Counted from the stretch's first letter, positions 42,807-52,290 are shown. The stretch is DNA of 63,989 nucleotides from T1Sed10-7 sp047921175 (GCA_047921175.1 JBLRWQ010000007.1:1-63989); one strand, 5' to 3'. The notes: generated from the sequence alone by a model not told the origin. Numbers and translations: made by a program.

Positions 42807-44483
42807 TCACGCGGCGGACCGCTCCGGGACCACCGGGATCGGTGACGCGGCGTGGCCCGTCAGGCGCTCGTGGAGCTCGGTGGCGTCCTGCCGGTCGGCG
42901 TCCAGCACGGTCACCAGTGCCCCCGGCCCGGCGACGTGTGCCAGCAGCGTGGTCAGCCCGAGCCGCCGCTGGAACGGGGAGCGGCGGCTGGTCAGGGCCT
43001 GGACCTTGACCACCGGGGCCAGCTGCGTGGTGATCGACAGCGCACCGCTACGCGCCACGACCACCAGCGGGGTCGCCGCGTGCGCCAGGTGTCGGTACTC
43101 GACCGCGGCGAGCACCGCGGTCAGCGGCAGCAGCAGCCACAGGTAGGGCCGAGCGGTCTCGACCAGCGCGATGTCGGTGGCCGGCACCAGCGCCGGGAGG
43201 CCGTACGCGATCACCAGCAGGAGCGCGGGAGGGCGCAGCCAGCGGAACAGGGCCCGTCTGAGCGCCGCCGGCGGATGGGCGGTCAGCGGCGGGACGCCGG
43301 GGACGTTGGGCAGCAGGTGGCCCAGGAGCTCGTCGACGTCGGCGGCCGGGAGCAGCGGCACGGTCACCCGACCGTCGCCGCTGGCGGACCCTCCGGCGGA
43401 ACGCACGCGCACGGTCGTGTAGCCGAGTGCACGCCGGAGCCAGTTGCGCTGGATCTCCACGAGCTGGACACGCCGCAGGGGGACCACGGAGTCGCGCGTC
43501 GACAGCAGGCCGCGCGAGATGTGCAGGTCCTCGCCGTGCCGTTCGATGCGGAAGTTCGCATCCCGCAGGATGCCGACCACGATGGCGGTCACGATCGCCA
43601 GGAGCAGCGTCGCCACGATCGCCAGCGTGATGATCCGCCAGCCCGGGCCGACGATCGTCGGCGTCCCCCCCGCCAGGCCGGTCTCGATCGCCCGCTCGAG
43701 CAGCTCGTCGAGGAAGGGCCCCACCTGGTTCCCCACGAACTGCAGCAGCGCCCCGGCGACCGCGGGGAGCACGAGCAGGCGGGCCCCGGTGACGGAGGCG
43801 AGCACGACGTGCCGGAGCGGCACCTCGAGCACGGCTTCGCCCGGCGGCGCCGTGGTCCCGTCGCCGTTCGCCGTGGCACCGGCGCTGCCCTGCAGGCGGG
43901 CCTGGCTGGCCCGCACGGCGGCACGGAGTGCCACCGCGTCCGCCTCCGGGACGACCCGCAGGTCCACCTCCGGCTCGCTGGCGCTACCGGCGGTCTCGAC
44001 CCGGATCGCGGCCAACCCCACCAGCCGCTGGATCGCGCCGCGCTGGATCTCGACCTGCTGGATCCTCGCCACGTCCAGGCTGCGGTGGTTGCGGCTGAGC
44101 ACGCCGTGGTCGACCCGGAGCACCTCGCCGTCGAAGGAGTAGGTCCGCAGGCGCCAGTCCAGGGCCCGAGCCACGAGTCCCACGACGGCCACGGTGCCGA
44201 GGAGCCCGAGCGTCACGCCGGCAGGCGCCGCCAGGGTCGCGGCGACGGGGAAGAACAGCGCCTGCACGAGCTGGGTCAGGGGGATGCCGAGCAGGACCGA
44301 CGCGGGGTGCAGCCGCCGGGGCTCCCGGAAGGCTGCCGCGCCGGGATGCGGTCCCTCCGGGCCCGGCCGCAGGGCGGTACCCGGGCCGGGGGGCGGGGCG
44401 ATCCCCGGCCGCCCTCGCGGTGTGGCACCGGCACCGGGTCCCGGGGGTGGGGGCGGCGGTGGGGCGGGTGGCTCAGACGGCAT
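42807..44483 (-). CDS. Bacterial PH-domain membrane protein (YdbT-like)
   Basis: 558 residues from ATG 44483. A Pro/Gly-rich N-terminus (about 1-60) is followed by three bPH2 (DUF304) units, each preceded by helix pairs; repeats of the VARIQQVEIQRGAIQRL and LRRVQLVEIQRNWLRRALG type are visible. It pairs with the adjacent YdbS-like gene, whose stop it overlaps. YdbST-type proteins in Bacillus are linked to resistance against certain bacteriocins; the role here is unknown. Confidence 0.8.
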   Translation of the reverse strand: MPSEPPAPPPPPPPGPGAGATPRGRPGIAPPPGPGTALRPGPEGPHPGAAAFREPRRLHPASVLLGIPLTQLVQALFFPVAATLAAPAGVTLGLLGTVAVVGLVARALDWRLRTYSFDGEVLRVDHGVLSRNHRSLDVARIQQVEIQRGAIQRLVGLAAIRVETAGSASEPEVDLRVVPEADAVALRAAVRASQARLQGSAGATANGDGTTAPPGEAVLEVPLRHVVLASVTGARLLVLPAVAGALLQFVGNQVGPFLDELLERAIETGLAGGTPTIVGPGWRIITLAIVATLLLAIVTAIVVGILRDANFRIERHGEDLHISRGLLSTRDSVVPLRRVQLVEIQRNWLRRALGYTTVRVRSAGGSASGDGRVTVPLLPAADVDELLGHLLPNVPGVPPLTAHPPAALRRALFRWLRPPALLLVIAYGLPALVPATDIALVETARPYLWLLLPLTAVLAAVEYRHLAHAATPLVVVARSGALSITTQLAPVVKVQALTSRRSPFQRRLGLTTLLAHVAGPGALVTVLDADRQDATELHERLTGHAASPIPVVPERSAA

Positions 44484-45084
44484 CGCGCAGGTCCCCCGGG
44501 TGCTCGGCGACGGCGTCCGCGGCCCGGGCCAGCAGCTCGGCACGGACCGCCGGGGCCTCCGCCGCGGCGATCCCCGGCAGGAGCGCCGTACCGGACGCCG
44601 ACGCGGTCTGCACCCGCAGCGTCGCCAGCTCCAGCAGCCGGTCGACCGGTCCGGCGTTGATGTCGATCTGCTGGATCCGGAAGTAGGGCACGGTCTCCTG
44701 CTGGTGCACCAGGATGCCGTAGCGCAGCTCCACCGCCAGGTCGGTCAGCTGCCAGCGCCAGCGGCGGTACCGCATGCCGGGGAGCACCACGACGGTCAGC
44801 ACCAGCAGCGCCAGCGTCCCCGCGAGGATCGCCCAGGACCAGCGGCCGGCGAACAGGAACCCGAGCACGATCGCGGCGATGACGGGCCCGATCGCGGACA
44901 GGGCCGCGGAGATGCGCCACGAGGTCACCGCCGCGGGTGCCAGCTCGCGCTCACGACCGTCCAGACCGGGGCGCGCGACGTCGACCGTCGTTGCCGCCAC
45001 GCCCGTTGCGGGCGCCGGCGGTGGCGGGGGGCCCGGCGGTGGGGGGTATGGGGGCGGTGGCCCCGGAGCGGGGTGCTCGTTCAC
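44473..45084 (-). CDS. Bacterial PH-domain membrane protein (YdbS-like)
   Basis: 203 residues from GTG 45084. It has a polyproline N-terminus (about 5-25), two helices (about 62-105) and one bPH2 domain with YFRIQQIDINAGPVDRLLEL. It overlaps the YdbT-like gene by 11 bases; the two probably act as a membrane complex. A longer upstream frame was rejected because it crosses the promoter region shared with the CCA-adding enzyme gene. Confidence 0.8.
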   Translation of the reverse strand: MNEHPAPGPPPPYPPPPGPPPPPAPATGVAATTVDVARPGLDGRERELAPAAVTSWRISAALSAIGPVIAAIVLGFLFAGRWSWAILAGTLALLVLTVVVLPGMRYRRWRWQLTDLAVELRYGILVHQQETVPYFRIQQIDINAGPVDRLLELATLRVQTASASGTALLPGIAAAEAPAVRAELLARAADAVAEHPGDLRDAV

Positions 45085-45235
45085 GCTGTCCTGTCGTCCG
45101 GTCCGGATCGGCTGCGGTCGGCACGGCGACGATGGCACCATACGGGCGGCCTGCGTGCACCGCCTACCGTGGGGGCCGCCCCTCGACCCCCGTCCGGTCC
45201 GCCGTCGGCGACCACCCCCCAGGAGCCGCATCGTC

Positions 45236-46708
45236 GTGACCGCCCACCAGCTGACCGAGAGCCAGGCCGTCCAGCTCGGCCGACTCGTCGACGTCTACCC
45301 GGAGGCCCGGGAGCTCGGTGCGGCCTTCGACGCCGCGGGCCACGAGCTCTACCTCGTCGGTGGCACCGTCCGCGACACCCTGCTGGCCGGCGGTGACCGG
45401 CACGAGCTGGAGCAGGTCGACCTCGACTTCGCCACGTCGGCTCGGCCGGAGGAGACGGAGCGGATCGTCTCGGCATGGGCCACCGCGGTGTGGCTGACCG
45501 GGGCGGCCTTCGGCACGGTCTCCTGCCAGCGGGAGCAGGCCGGCCGTCCCACCCGGCGGGTCGAGATCACCACCTTCCGCGCGGACAGCTACCGGCCCGG
45601 CTCGCGCCACCCGGAGGTGACCTACGGCGACACGATCGAGGAGGACCTGGCCCGCCGTGACCTGACCGTCAACGCGATGGCGGTCCAGGTGCCCACGTTC
45701 CGGTTCGTCGACCCCCACGGCGGGCTGCAGGACCTGCGGCGTGGCCTGCTGCGCACCCCCATCGACCCGCACACCTCCTTCACCGACGATCCGCTGCGCA
45801 TGGTCCGTCTGGCCCGCTTCGCCGCCGTCCTCGATGTCGAGGTGGCCCCTGCGGCCCTGGCCGCCGCGAGCGCGCTGGCGGACCTGCTGACGGAGATCTC
45901 CGCCGAGCGGGTGCGTGACGAGCTGGTCCGCCTGCTGACCGGCCCGGCGCCCGCGCGGGGGCTGCAGCTGCTGCTCGAGACCGGGCTGGCGGCGCACGCC
46001 CTGCCGGAGCTGGTCGACCTCGGTGCCTGCGTGGACCCCCAGCACCGTCACAAGGATGTCTGGGCCCACACCCTCGCGGTGATCGACAACGTGATCGCGC
46101 TGGAGCCCGATGGGCCCGACGCGGTGCTGCGGCTCGCGGCGCTCCTGCACGACATCGGCAAGCCCGAGACGCGCGAGATCCACCGCGACGGCACGGTCAC
46201 CTTCCACCACCACGACGTGGTGGGCGCCCGGCTGACCCGGCATCGGATGCGGGAGCTGCGCTTCGACAAGGACACGATCCGCGACGTCAGCGACCTGGTC
46301 CGCATGCACCTGCGCTTCCACACCTACAAGCAGGGCTGGACGGACGCGGCCGTGCGCCGTTACGTGCGCGACGCCGGGCACCTGTACGGACGGCTCAACG
46401 CGCTCACCCGCGCGGACGTGACCACCGGCAACCCCCGTCGCGCCCGTGCCATCCAGCGCCGGGTCGACGAGCTGGAGCTCCGGGTCGCGGAGCTCCAGGA
46501 GCAGGAGGAGCTCGACGCGATGCGGCCGCCGGTCGACGGCAACACGATCATGCGCCACCTCGGCATCGCCCCCGGCCCGGTGGTCGGCGAGGCCTGGCAG
46601 TACCTGCTGGAGCTGCGGATGGACCATGGCCTGATGCGCGAGGAGGAGGCCCTCGCCGCGCTCGATGCGTGGTGGGCCGAGCGCCAGGCGGCCGGGTCGA
46701 CGCCGTGA
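45236..46708 (+). CDS. pcnA: CCA tRNA nucleotidyltransferase / poly(A) polymerase family
   Basis: 490 residues from GTG 45236, with AGGAG 10 bases upstream and TACCGT (45165-45170) as a candidate -10. The head domain has LVGGTVRDTLL and VDLDFATSA with the catalytic Asp pair, RRDLTVNAMA, and DDPLRMVRLARFAA. An HD domain follows (HKDVWAHTLAV, LLHDIGKP). It probably adds CCA to tRNA 3' ends, which fits the tRNA-Ile gene lacking an encoded CCA. Rv3907c is the actinobacterial counterpart. Confidence 0.92.
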   Translation: MTAHQLTESQAVQLGRLVDVYPEARELGAAFDAAGHELYLVGGTVRDTLLAGGDRHELEQVDLDFATSARPEETERIVSAWATAVWLTGAAFGTVSCQREQAGRPTRRVEITTFRADSYRPGSRHPEVTYGDTIEEDLARRDLTVNAMAVQVPTFRFVDPHGGLQDLRRGLLRTPIDPHTSFTDDPLRMVRLARFAAVLDVEVAPAALAAASALADLLTEISAERVRDELVRLLTGPAPARGLQLLLETGLAAHALPELVDLGACVDPQHRHKDVWAHTLAVIDNVIALEPDGPDAVLRLAALLHDIGKPETREIHRDGTVTFHHHDVVGARLTRHRMRELRFDKDTIRDVSDLVRMHLRFHTYKQGWTDAAVRRYVRDAGHLYGRLNALTRADVTTGNPRRARAIQRRVDELELRVAELQEQEELDAMRPPVDGNTIMRHLGIAPGPVVGEAWQYLLELRMDHGLMREEEALAALDAWWAERQAAGSTP

Positions 46709-47550
46709 GCCGCCCGAGCTGGCGCGACCACCGCGACCAGCCGACCTCGGCACCTGCGGTCCCGGGACCCGACGCCCCGGCCTTCTACCGCGACCTCGGG
46801 CAGTTCCAGGGTGCGGACTACGCCCGCAACGCCTTCGCTGCGGGGACCGAGGAGGAGGTCGCCGCGCTCGTGCGTCTGCTGCAGCTCGCGCCGGGCAGCC
46901 GGGTCCTGGACGTCGGCTGCGGGGATGCGCGCCACCTGCGCGCGCTCGCGGCGCACGGGGTGGTCGGCACCGGCGTGGACGTCGCGCCGGCGCTGGTCGG
47001 CGCCGGACGCCGGGCGGCGGGCCGTGCGGGGGTGCCGCTCGAGCTCGAGGTCGCCGACGCGCGCGAGCTGGTGGCCTGGTTGGGACCGCGGGCCGGCAGC
47101 TTCGACGTGGCCTGGTCGCTGTGCCAGGGGGCGCTCGGGACCTCGCCGGTCAGCGATCCCGCGGTGGTCGCGGGGCTGGCCGTGGCCGTGCGGCCGGGCG
47201 GCCTGGTGGCCGTGACCTGCTTCCACGCCCTGTTCGCGGCCCGCCACCTCGCCCCCGGCGACGCCTTCGACCCGGTGCACCTGGTCCACCACCAGTCGGC
47301 GGAGGTCCGGGGTCCCGACCACGCCCGCCGGCGCTTCGACCTGTGGACCGCCGCGTACACGGTCCGGGAGGCCTGCCGGCTGCTGACCGACGTCGGTCTG
47401 GAGGTGGTGTCGGTCCGTGGCGTGGAGCCCGGCGCCTACGGTCGTCGCGACGCCGGCGAGGTCGCCCTCGACGACCCGGAGGTGCTGGTCATCGCACGGC
47501 GTCCGGGCGCGGTGGCGGGAACGCAGGTTCGACCGTCCTTCGGACCGTGA
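46705..47550 (+). CDS. Class I SAM-dependent methyltransferase
   Basis: 281 residues from GTG 46705, overlapping the pcnA stop (GTGA). The SAM motif is VLDVGCGDARHLRAL, with an acidic residue in TGVDVAPALV and an AVRPGGLVAVTCFH strand. The substrate is unknown. Its last 62 bases overlap the end of sodX on the other strand. Confidence 0.8.
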   Translation: MSRPSWRDHRDQPTSAPAVPGPDAPAFYRDLGQFQGADYARNAFAAGTEEEVAALVRLLQLAPGSRVLDVGCGDARHLRALAAHGVVGTGVDVAPALVGAGRRAAGRAGVPLELEVADARELVAWLGPRAGSFDVAWSLCQGALGTSPVSDPAVVAGLAVAVRPGGLVAVTCFHALFAARHLAPGDAFDPVHLVHHQSAEVRGPDHARRRFDLWTAAYTVREACRLLTDVGLEVVSVRGVEPGAYGRRDAGEVALDDPEVLVIARRPGAVAGTQVRPSFGP

Positions 47551-47938
47551 GCGGGGTGCCGAGGTCGGGCCAGCGGCGTACGGCCACCCGGCGCACCAGC
47601 CGGCGGGGCACCGGCCCCCAACGGCGGCTGTCGGTGGAGCGGTCCGGATGGTCGCCGCGCAGTACCACCCGGCCGTCCCCGACGCCCTCGACCCGCTTGA
47701 CGACCCGATGACCGGGGTCGTCCGGATCACGGGCGACGACCACCTGACCGGCTCGCAGCGGCAGGATCGCCGGCACCGTCACGAGCACGTCGCCGGGCCA
47801 CAGCCGGGGCAGCATCGACTCGCCACGGACCACGATCCGGGACCGGTCGGCGGCCAGCGCACCGAGGTAGCAGCCGAGCGCCGCAGCCAGCCAGGGCGCA
47901 CGGCGCCGCCACCTCGATGTCGGTGCCGACGGGACCAT
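47489..47938 (-). CDS. sodX: Nickel superoxide dismutase maturation protease (S26 family)
   Basis: 149 residues from ATG 47938 with AGGAG upstream. One N-terminal helix (about 14-32) is followed by a small S26 signal-peptidase fold with Ser41 in VVRGESMLP and Lys81 in HRVVKRVEG. SodX-type proteases remove the NiSOD propeptide so that the nickel hook is freed. The gene diverges from sodN, as is common. Confidence 0.88.
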   Translation of the reverse strand: MVPSAPTSRWRRRAPWLAAALGCYLGALAADRSRIVVRGESMLPRLWPGDVLVTVPAILPLRAGQVVVARDPDDPGHRVVKRVEGVGDGRVVLRGDHPDRSTDSRRWGPVPRRLVRRVAVRRWPDLGTPLTVRRTVEPAFPPPRPDAVR

Positions 47939-48144
47939 GGGGTGCGGCTCCTGGGCGACGGCTGCCGGGCGACCCGACGTGACCCGGACGGGCACCGGCT
48001 GCGAACCGGCAACGTAGACGAGGCCGTCGCCGGCAGCGGCGGCCGGCTGTCCACCCGGACCTGCTGCCCGCACCACGGCGCCGTTAGGCTGGCAGGACCG
48101 GGTCCCCAGGACCCTGCACCGCACCACGATCCGAGGAGCCCTTC

Positions 48145-48582
48145 ATGCGCCTGACCACCCTCCTGCACGCCATCGCGCCCGTGCGGCCTGCCCGCAGCGC
48201 CGACGCCCACTGCGACCTGATGTGCGGCGTCTACTACCCGGAGCAGGCCCGCATCGAGGCCGAGTCGGTCCTGCAGTCCTGCCTGAAGTACCACGACTCC
48301 GACGACGAGGTGTTCCGGGCCCGGGCCATCTCGATCAAGGAGGAGCGGGCGGAGCTCGTCAAGCACCACCTGTCGGTGCTGTGGACGGACTACTTCAAGC
48401 CGCCGCACCTCGAGGAGTACCCGCAGCTCCACGAGCTGTTCTGGTACGCGATCAAGGCCGCGGGTGACGCCAAGAAGACCATGGATCCCGCGGTCTCCGA
48501 GGACCTCATCGCCAAGATCGACGAGATCGCCGCGATCTTCTGGGCGACCAAGGGCGGCAAGCCGGCCTGGCTGACCAGCTGA
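48145..48582 (+). CDS. sodN: Nickel superoxide dismutase
   Basis: 145 residues with a propeptide of about 21 residues. Mature protein would begin at His22 (HCDLMCGVYY), the nickel hook with His1, Cys2 and Cys6. The usual Pro at hook position 5 is Met here. The four-helix bundle follows the family closely (QARIEAESV, KEERAELVKHHLSVLWTDYFKPPH). It dismutates superoxide. ATG 48145 has GAGGAG upstream; TAGGCT at 48085-48090 is a candidate -10. In Streptomyces sodN is induced by nickel, but no Nur-type site is recognised here. Confidence 0.96.
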   Translation: MRLTTLLHAIAPVRPARSADAHCDLMCGVYYPEQARIEAESVLQSCLKYHDSDDEVFRARAISIKEERAELVKHHLSVLWTDYFKPPHLEEYPQLHELFWYAIKAAGDAKKTMDPAVSEDLIAKIDEIAAIFWATKGGKPAWLTS

Positions 48583-48600
48583 GCCGACACGTTCCGACCG

Positions 48601-48624
48601 CGGGGCCCGGTCGACCGGGCCCCG
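48601..48624. terminator. Terminator palindrome between sodN and the oligopeptidase gene
   Basis: A perfect 24-bp palindrome (10-bp arms CGGGGCCCGG, TCGA at the centre) lies 19 bases after the sodN stop and just before the convergent oligopeptidase stop. It could serve both strands. Confidence 0.7.
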
Positions 48625-48655
48625 TCGTCGTGTCAGGCCCCGTCGTCGTGGCAGG
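48620..48655. repeat. 18-bp tandem duplication at the oligopeptidase stop
   Basis: CCCCGTCGTCGTGTCAGG (48620-48637) and CCCCGTCGTCGTGGCAGG (48638-48655) differ by one base. On the minus strand that base turns TGC into TGA, so the oligopeptidase stop codon lies in the second-read copy of the duplicated unit. Confidence 0.8.
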
Positions 48656-50876
48656 CTCGGGGCCCGACGTCCAGGCCGAGGTGCGCGGCGTGGAAGGCCA
48701 GCACGTCGGCCCGCTCCCTGAGCAGCTGGGAGGTGGGCTTGCCCGCACCGTGACCGGCCGACCGGTCCACGCGCAGCAGCACCGGCGCGTCGCCCCCCTG
48801 GGCGTGCTGCAGCGCGGCCGCGAACTTGTAGGAGTGCGCGGGGACGACCCGGTCGTCGGTGTCCCCGGTGGTGAGCAGCGTCGGCGGGTACGCCCGGCCC
48901 TCCTCGAGGGTGTGGTACGGCGAGTAGCGCAGCAGCACCGCCAGGTCGTCGGGGTCCTCCGGTGAGCCGTAGTCGGAGGTCCACGCCCACCCGATCGTGA
49001 AGCGAGGGAAGCGAACGAGGTCCAGCACCCCGACCTCGGGGACGACCGAGCCGAACGCCGCCGGGTCGCGCGTCAGGCAGGCCGCGGCGAGCAGTCCACC
49101 GTTGGACCGGCCCTCGATACCGAGCTGCGCGGGACGGCTCCACACCACCTCGGCGTCCCCCACCGGGCCGAGCCGGCTCGCGCGCACCTCGTCGCGGCGC
49201 TGTCCGGTCAGCCAGGCGGCGCAGGCGAGCGCGTCGTCGAAGACGTGCTCCTTGTGACGCCGCCGGCCCGCGTCACGCCAGGGCTGGCCGTACTCCCCAC
49301 CGCCCCGGAGGCAGGCCACGGCCAGCACCCCGCCCGCGTCGACCCAGGCGCGCCAGCCGGGCCGGTGCATCGGGGTGACGGGGATGTCGAACCCGCCGTA
49401 GCCCCACAGCACCGTCGCTCGGTGCCCGTCGGGCTGCACGTCCGCGCGGTGGATCACGAACAGCGGCACGGCCACCTCGTCGTGGTGGACGGCGACCTGC
49501 TCGACGACGAGCGCCTCGCCCTGCCCGTCCGTCCCCGTCGGCCGCTGGGGCGCCGGCGCCCACAGCGGCTGCACGTCGAGCTCGGGCAACCGGACCTCGA
49601 CCAGCCGGTCGGGCTCGGTGAACGAGCCGAGGGCGACCGCCACGTACGGGTCGGTGCGCGCCGTGGCCAGCCCGGTCACGGTCACGGGCCACGGCAGCGG
49701 CACCGTGCCTGGCTCCGTGCCCGGCGCGACGTCGGCACCCCCGGTCAACGGGTGGACCGCCAGCGTCGAGGTGGCGTGGTGGAGCTGGTGGCAGAGCAGC
49801 CAGCCCGCCTCCCCGGGGGTGTCGGCGCCGACGAGCCGGGCGTCGAGCAGCCGGTCCGTGCCCTCGCCGACGAGCTCCCGCAGCGTGCCGTCGCGCAGGT
49901 CGACCGCCACGAGACGCCCGAGGGGCGCGTCGAGGTCGGTCAGCACCACCAGCTCGTCCCCGAGCACCCCGACCGGCTCGTGCTGCGCCACGCCGGCATC
50001 CAGGAGGGTGCGGACCGGTCCGATGCGGCCCTCGGCATCGATCGCGGCGACCCGCACGCCCGTCTCCGGATCCGTCCCCCGCGTCACCACCAGCACCAGC
50101 CAGCGACCGTCGTGGCTGACGATCGGCGCGAAGCCGAGCTCCGGGTCCTGCGCATCGCCGTGGACCAGCTCGTCGTCGGCCGCGTCCGACCCGAGCCGGT
50201 GGAGGAGGATGCGCATCCCCCGGTTCGCGGCCGCGTGCTCGTCCCCTCCGGCCGGCGGCTCGTAGGCGCCGTACAGGAACGCGGTGCTGTCGGGCAGCCA
50301 GGCGGCACCCGAGAACTTCGACCACGGCACCCGGTCCGGGTGGGTCGTCCCGGTCGCCGTCTCCACCACCGACCAGGTCGTCCAGTCGGAGCCGGCGTCG
50401 GCACGGCCGACGGCCACACGCGCACCGTCCTGGCTCACGCCGAGCCCCGCCAGCGAGGCGGAACCGTCCGTCGACCAGCGGTTCGGATCGACCAACGGGC
50501 GCCATGACGCCTCCGCCGGTGGTCGCGCCGCCGCGGCCGGTCGCGCCGCAGCGGACCACAGCACGTCCTGGTCCTGCAGCCCGTCGTTGCGCAGCTGGAA
50601 CCACCAGCCACCGCGCCGCCACGGGGCTGACCGTCGGGGGTGGTCCCACAGCGCCTCCAGCCGGGCGAGCAGCGCTGCTCGCCCGGGGAGCCCCGCCAGG
50701 TGGGCGCGGGCGTGCGCGTCCTGGGCATCGACGAAGGCCCGCAGCTCCGGGTCGTCGGCGGGAGCCTCCAGCCAGCGGTACGGGTCGGCCACCTCGATGC
50801 CGTGGAGCACCTCGACGAGGGCGTCGCGGCGGGCGGGGGTCGGACGCTTCGGGGTGGGCTGCTCGGGTGCGGCCAT
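48633..50876 (-). CDS. Prolyl oligopeptidase (S9 family)
   Basis: 747 residues, standard for the family. A beta-propeller (about 70-440) is followed by an alpha/beta-hydrolase domain with Ser591 in EGRSNGGL, Asp in TGDTDDRV (674 or 675) and His709 in SAGHGAG. It cleaves after Pro in short peptides. ATG 50876 has GAGGT upstream. There is no signal peptide, so it is cytoplasmic. Upstream sequence in the same frame is shadow of the intergenic region. Confidence 0.93.
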   Translation of the reverse strand: MAAPEQPTPKRPTPARRDALVEVLHGIEVADPYRWLEAPADDPELRAFVDAQDAHARAHLAGLPGRAALLARLEALWDHPRRSAPWRRGGWWFQLRNDGLQDQDVLWSAAARPAAAARPPAEASWRPLVDPNRWSTDGSASLAGLGVSQDGARVAVGRADAGSDWTTWSVVETATGTTHPDRVPWSKFSGAAWLPDSTAFLYGAYEPPAGGDEHAAANRGMRILLHRLGSDAADDELVHGDAQDPELGFAPIVSHDGRWLVLVVTRGTDPETGVRVAAIDAEGRIGPVRTLLDAGVAQHEPVGVLGDELVVLTDLDAPLGRLVAVDLRDGTLRELVGEGTDRLLDARLVGADTPGEAGWLLCHQLHHATSTLAVHPLTGGADVAPGTEPGTVPLPWPVTVTGLATARTDPYVAVALGSFTEPDRLVEVRLPELDVQPLWAPAPQRPTGTDGQGEALVVEQVAVHHDEVAVPLFVIHRADVQPDGHRATVLWGYGGFDIPVTPMHRPGWRAWVDAGGVLAVACLRGGGEYGQPWRDAGRRRHKEHVFDDALACAAWLTGQRRDEVRASRLGPVGDAEVVWSRPAQLGIEGRSNGGLLAAACLTRDPAAFGSVVPEVGVLDLVRFPRFTIGWAWTSDYGSPEDPDDLAVLLRYSPYHTLEEGRAYPPTLLTTGDTDDRVVPAHSYKFAAALQHAQGGDAPVLLRVDRSAGHGAGKPTSQLLRERADVLAFHAAHLGLDVGPRACHDDGA

Positions 50877-51066
50877 CTCGACCTCGGGAGGGCTGGCGGG
50901 CCGGGCACGGTAGGGCGGGCGCGGCCTCGCCGGTGCCCGGTCCTGCGGTCTGCGGCCCGGGTCCGTAGCCTGTGTAGGCCCGGCTGCGCCGGGATGCACC
51001 CACCGCAGGGGTGCCGCGTGGCCAGGCCATGGCAGGCCGGGTCCGCGACGGACGGAGCGAGACGAC

Positions 51067-51450
51067 GTGGACGCGACGCGCGTGCAGCGGATGGACCACC
51101 GCCTGCAGCGTCGTGCCCTGCTGCGCGAGGTCCGTGAGGGACTGCGGAGCCTCGACGACGTCCGCGACGCCCATCCCGACCTCGTGCGGGCCGGGGTCCA
51201 CATCGGCACCGAGGTGGCGGACCCGTGTCCGCTGTGTCAGCAGGACGCGCTCCGGCACGTCGCGTACGTGTTCGAGCGCCACGGCACGCGGAAGGGCTCG
51301 GGTCGGGCGCTCCCCGAGGAGGCCCTGCAGCGGCACGCCGACCGGCACGGGGACCTCGCGGTCTACCTCGTCGAGGTCTGCGTGGCGTGTCGCTGGCACC
51401 ACCTGGTGGAGTCCTACCGCCTGCTGGCGCAGGGCAGCGCGGTCGGCTGA
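51067..51450 (+). CDS. DUF5318 family protein
   Basis: 127 residues from GTG 51067. Two CxxC pairs (ADPCPLCQ and EVCVACRW) suggest a zinc ribbon. The overall pattern (RALLREVREGL...CPLCQQDALRHVAYVFERHG) fits the actinobacterial DUF5318 family. Function unknown. It diverges from the oligopeptidase gene across about 190 bp with TAnnnT-type -10 candidates. Confidence 0.75.
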   Translation: MDATRVQRMDHRLQRRALLREVREGLRSLDDVRDAHPDLVRAGVHIGTEVADPCPLCQQDALRHVAYVFERHGTRKGSGRALPEEALQRHADRHGDLAVYLVEVCVACRWHHLVESYRLLAQGSAVG

Positions 51451-51491
51451 GGGCAGCGCGCGGTCTGCGGGGTCGGCGGCGCCGGCTGGGG

Positions 51492-52097
51492 TCAGCGCGG
51501 CAGGAAGAGGCCGAGCAGCATCACGGCCAGCCCGGCCAGCAGCACCGCCGGGGAGTCGACCACCTGCCAGCCGCTGAGTGCCAGGATCGCCCCACCGACG
51601 AGCATGGCGGGGCCGAGCGTGCGCCCGCGATCCGCCTCCTCGTCGGGTGCGTCGACCACGAGCCGCCCATCGCGGTCGATCGCGCCCCCGAGCGGCGCGT
51701 CCTGCCAGCCGGGGGTGTGCCCACCGGTGGCGAGCACGTCGGGTGCCTCGTCCGCGTCCAACGCCGCGAGCAGCTCGTCCCAGCGCAGCACCAGCTCGGC
51801 GCGCACGTCGTCCCGCCAGCCACCGGGGACCGTGATCGTCACCGTGTCGTCGCCCGCCTGCTGGGCCGCCTCGATCCCCTTGCCGTCCAGCAGGGAGAGC
51901 ACATGCGGTGCGAGCGCCGGGTGGAAGCGGCCGAGGTGGCGCATCGCCTGGTCCCGGTGCGTGAGCTCCGGCTCCGCGGCGTCGCCCAGCGACCCGTCCT
52001 CTCGCCGCAGGTCCTCGTCGGGCACCAGCTCGTTGCCGCACGTCACGCAGCGGCGGACGTGCGGCTCGTACTCGTCGAAGCAGCTGGGACAGCGCAT
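51492..52097 (-). CDS. Zinc-ribbon membrane protein
   Basis: 201 residues. The N-terminal MRCPSCFDEYEPHVRRCVTCGNELV holds two CxxC pairs. The middle region (about 60-110) resembles a DUF2007-like signal-transducing fold; two C-terminal helices (about 160-197) anchor it. It is convergent with DUF5318. Function unknown. Confidence 0.6.
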   Translation of the reverse strand: MRCPSCFDEYEPHVRRCVTCGNELVPDEDLRREDGSLGDAAEPELTHRDQAMRHLGRFHPALAPHVLSLLDGKGIEAAQQAGDDTVTITVPGGWRDDVRAELVLRWDELLAALDADEAPDVLATGGHTPGWQDAPLGGAIDRDGRLVVDAPDEEADRGRTLGPAMLVGGAILALSGWQVVDSPAVLLAGLAVMLLGLFLPR

Positions 52098-52290
52098 GGC
52101 AGGGCAGGCTACGCGGTCTCGCGCGGCGCAGGCTCCTCCCCGACCGGCACCGAGGGGGCAGACGTCGGCAGGGAGCCCGATCCTGCGCAGGCAGCGAGCG
52201 GTCTGGTACCCCTACCGGACGGCCCGAGCCCCGCCCGCCGACCGTTCGGCGCCGAGCGTCCGCTCTCACCCGCGACCTGGGGAGCCCACC

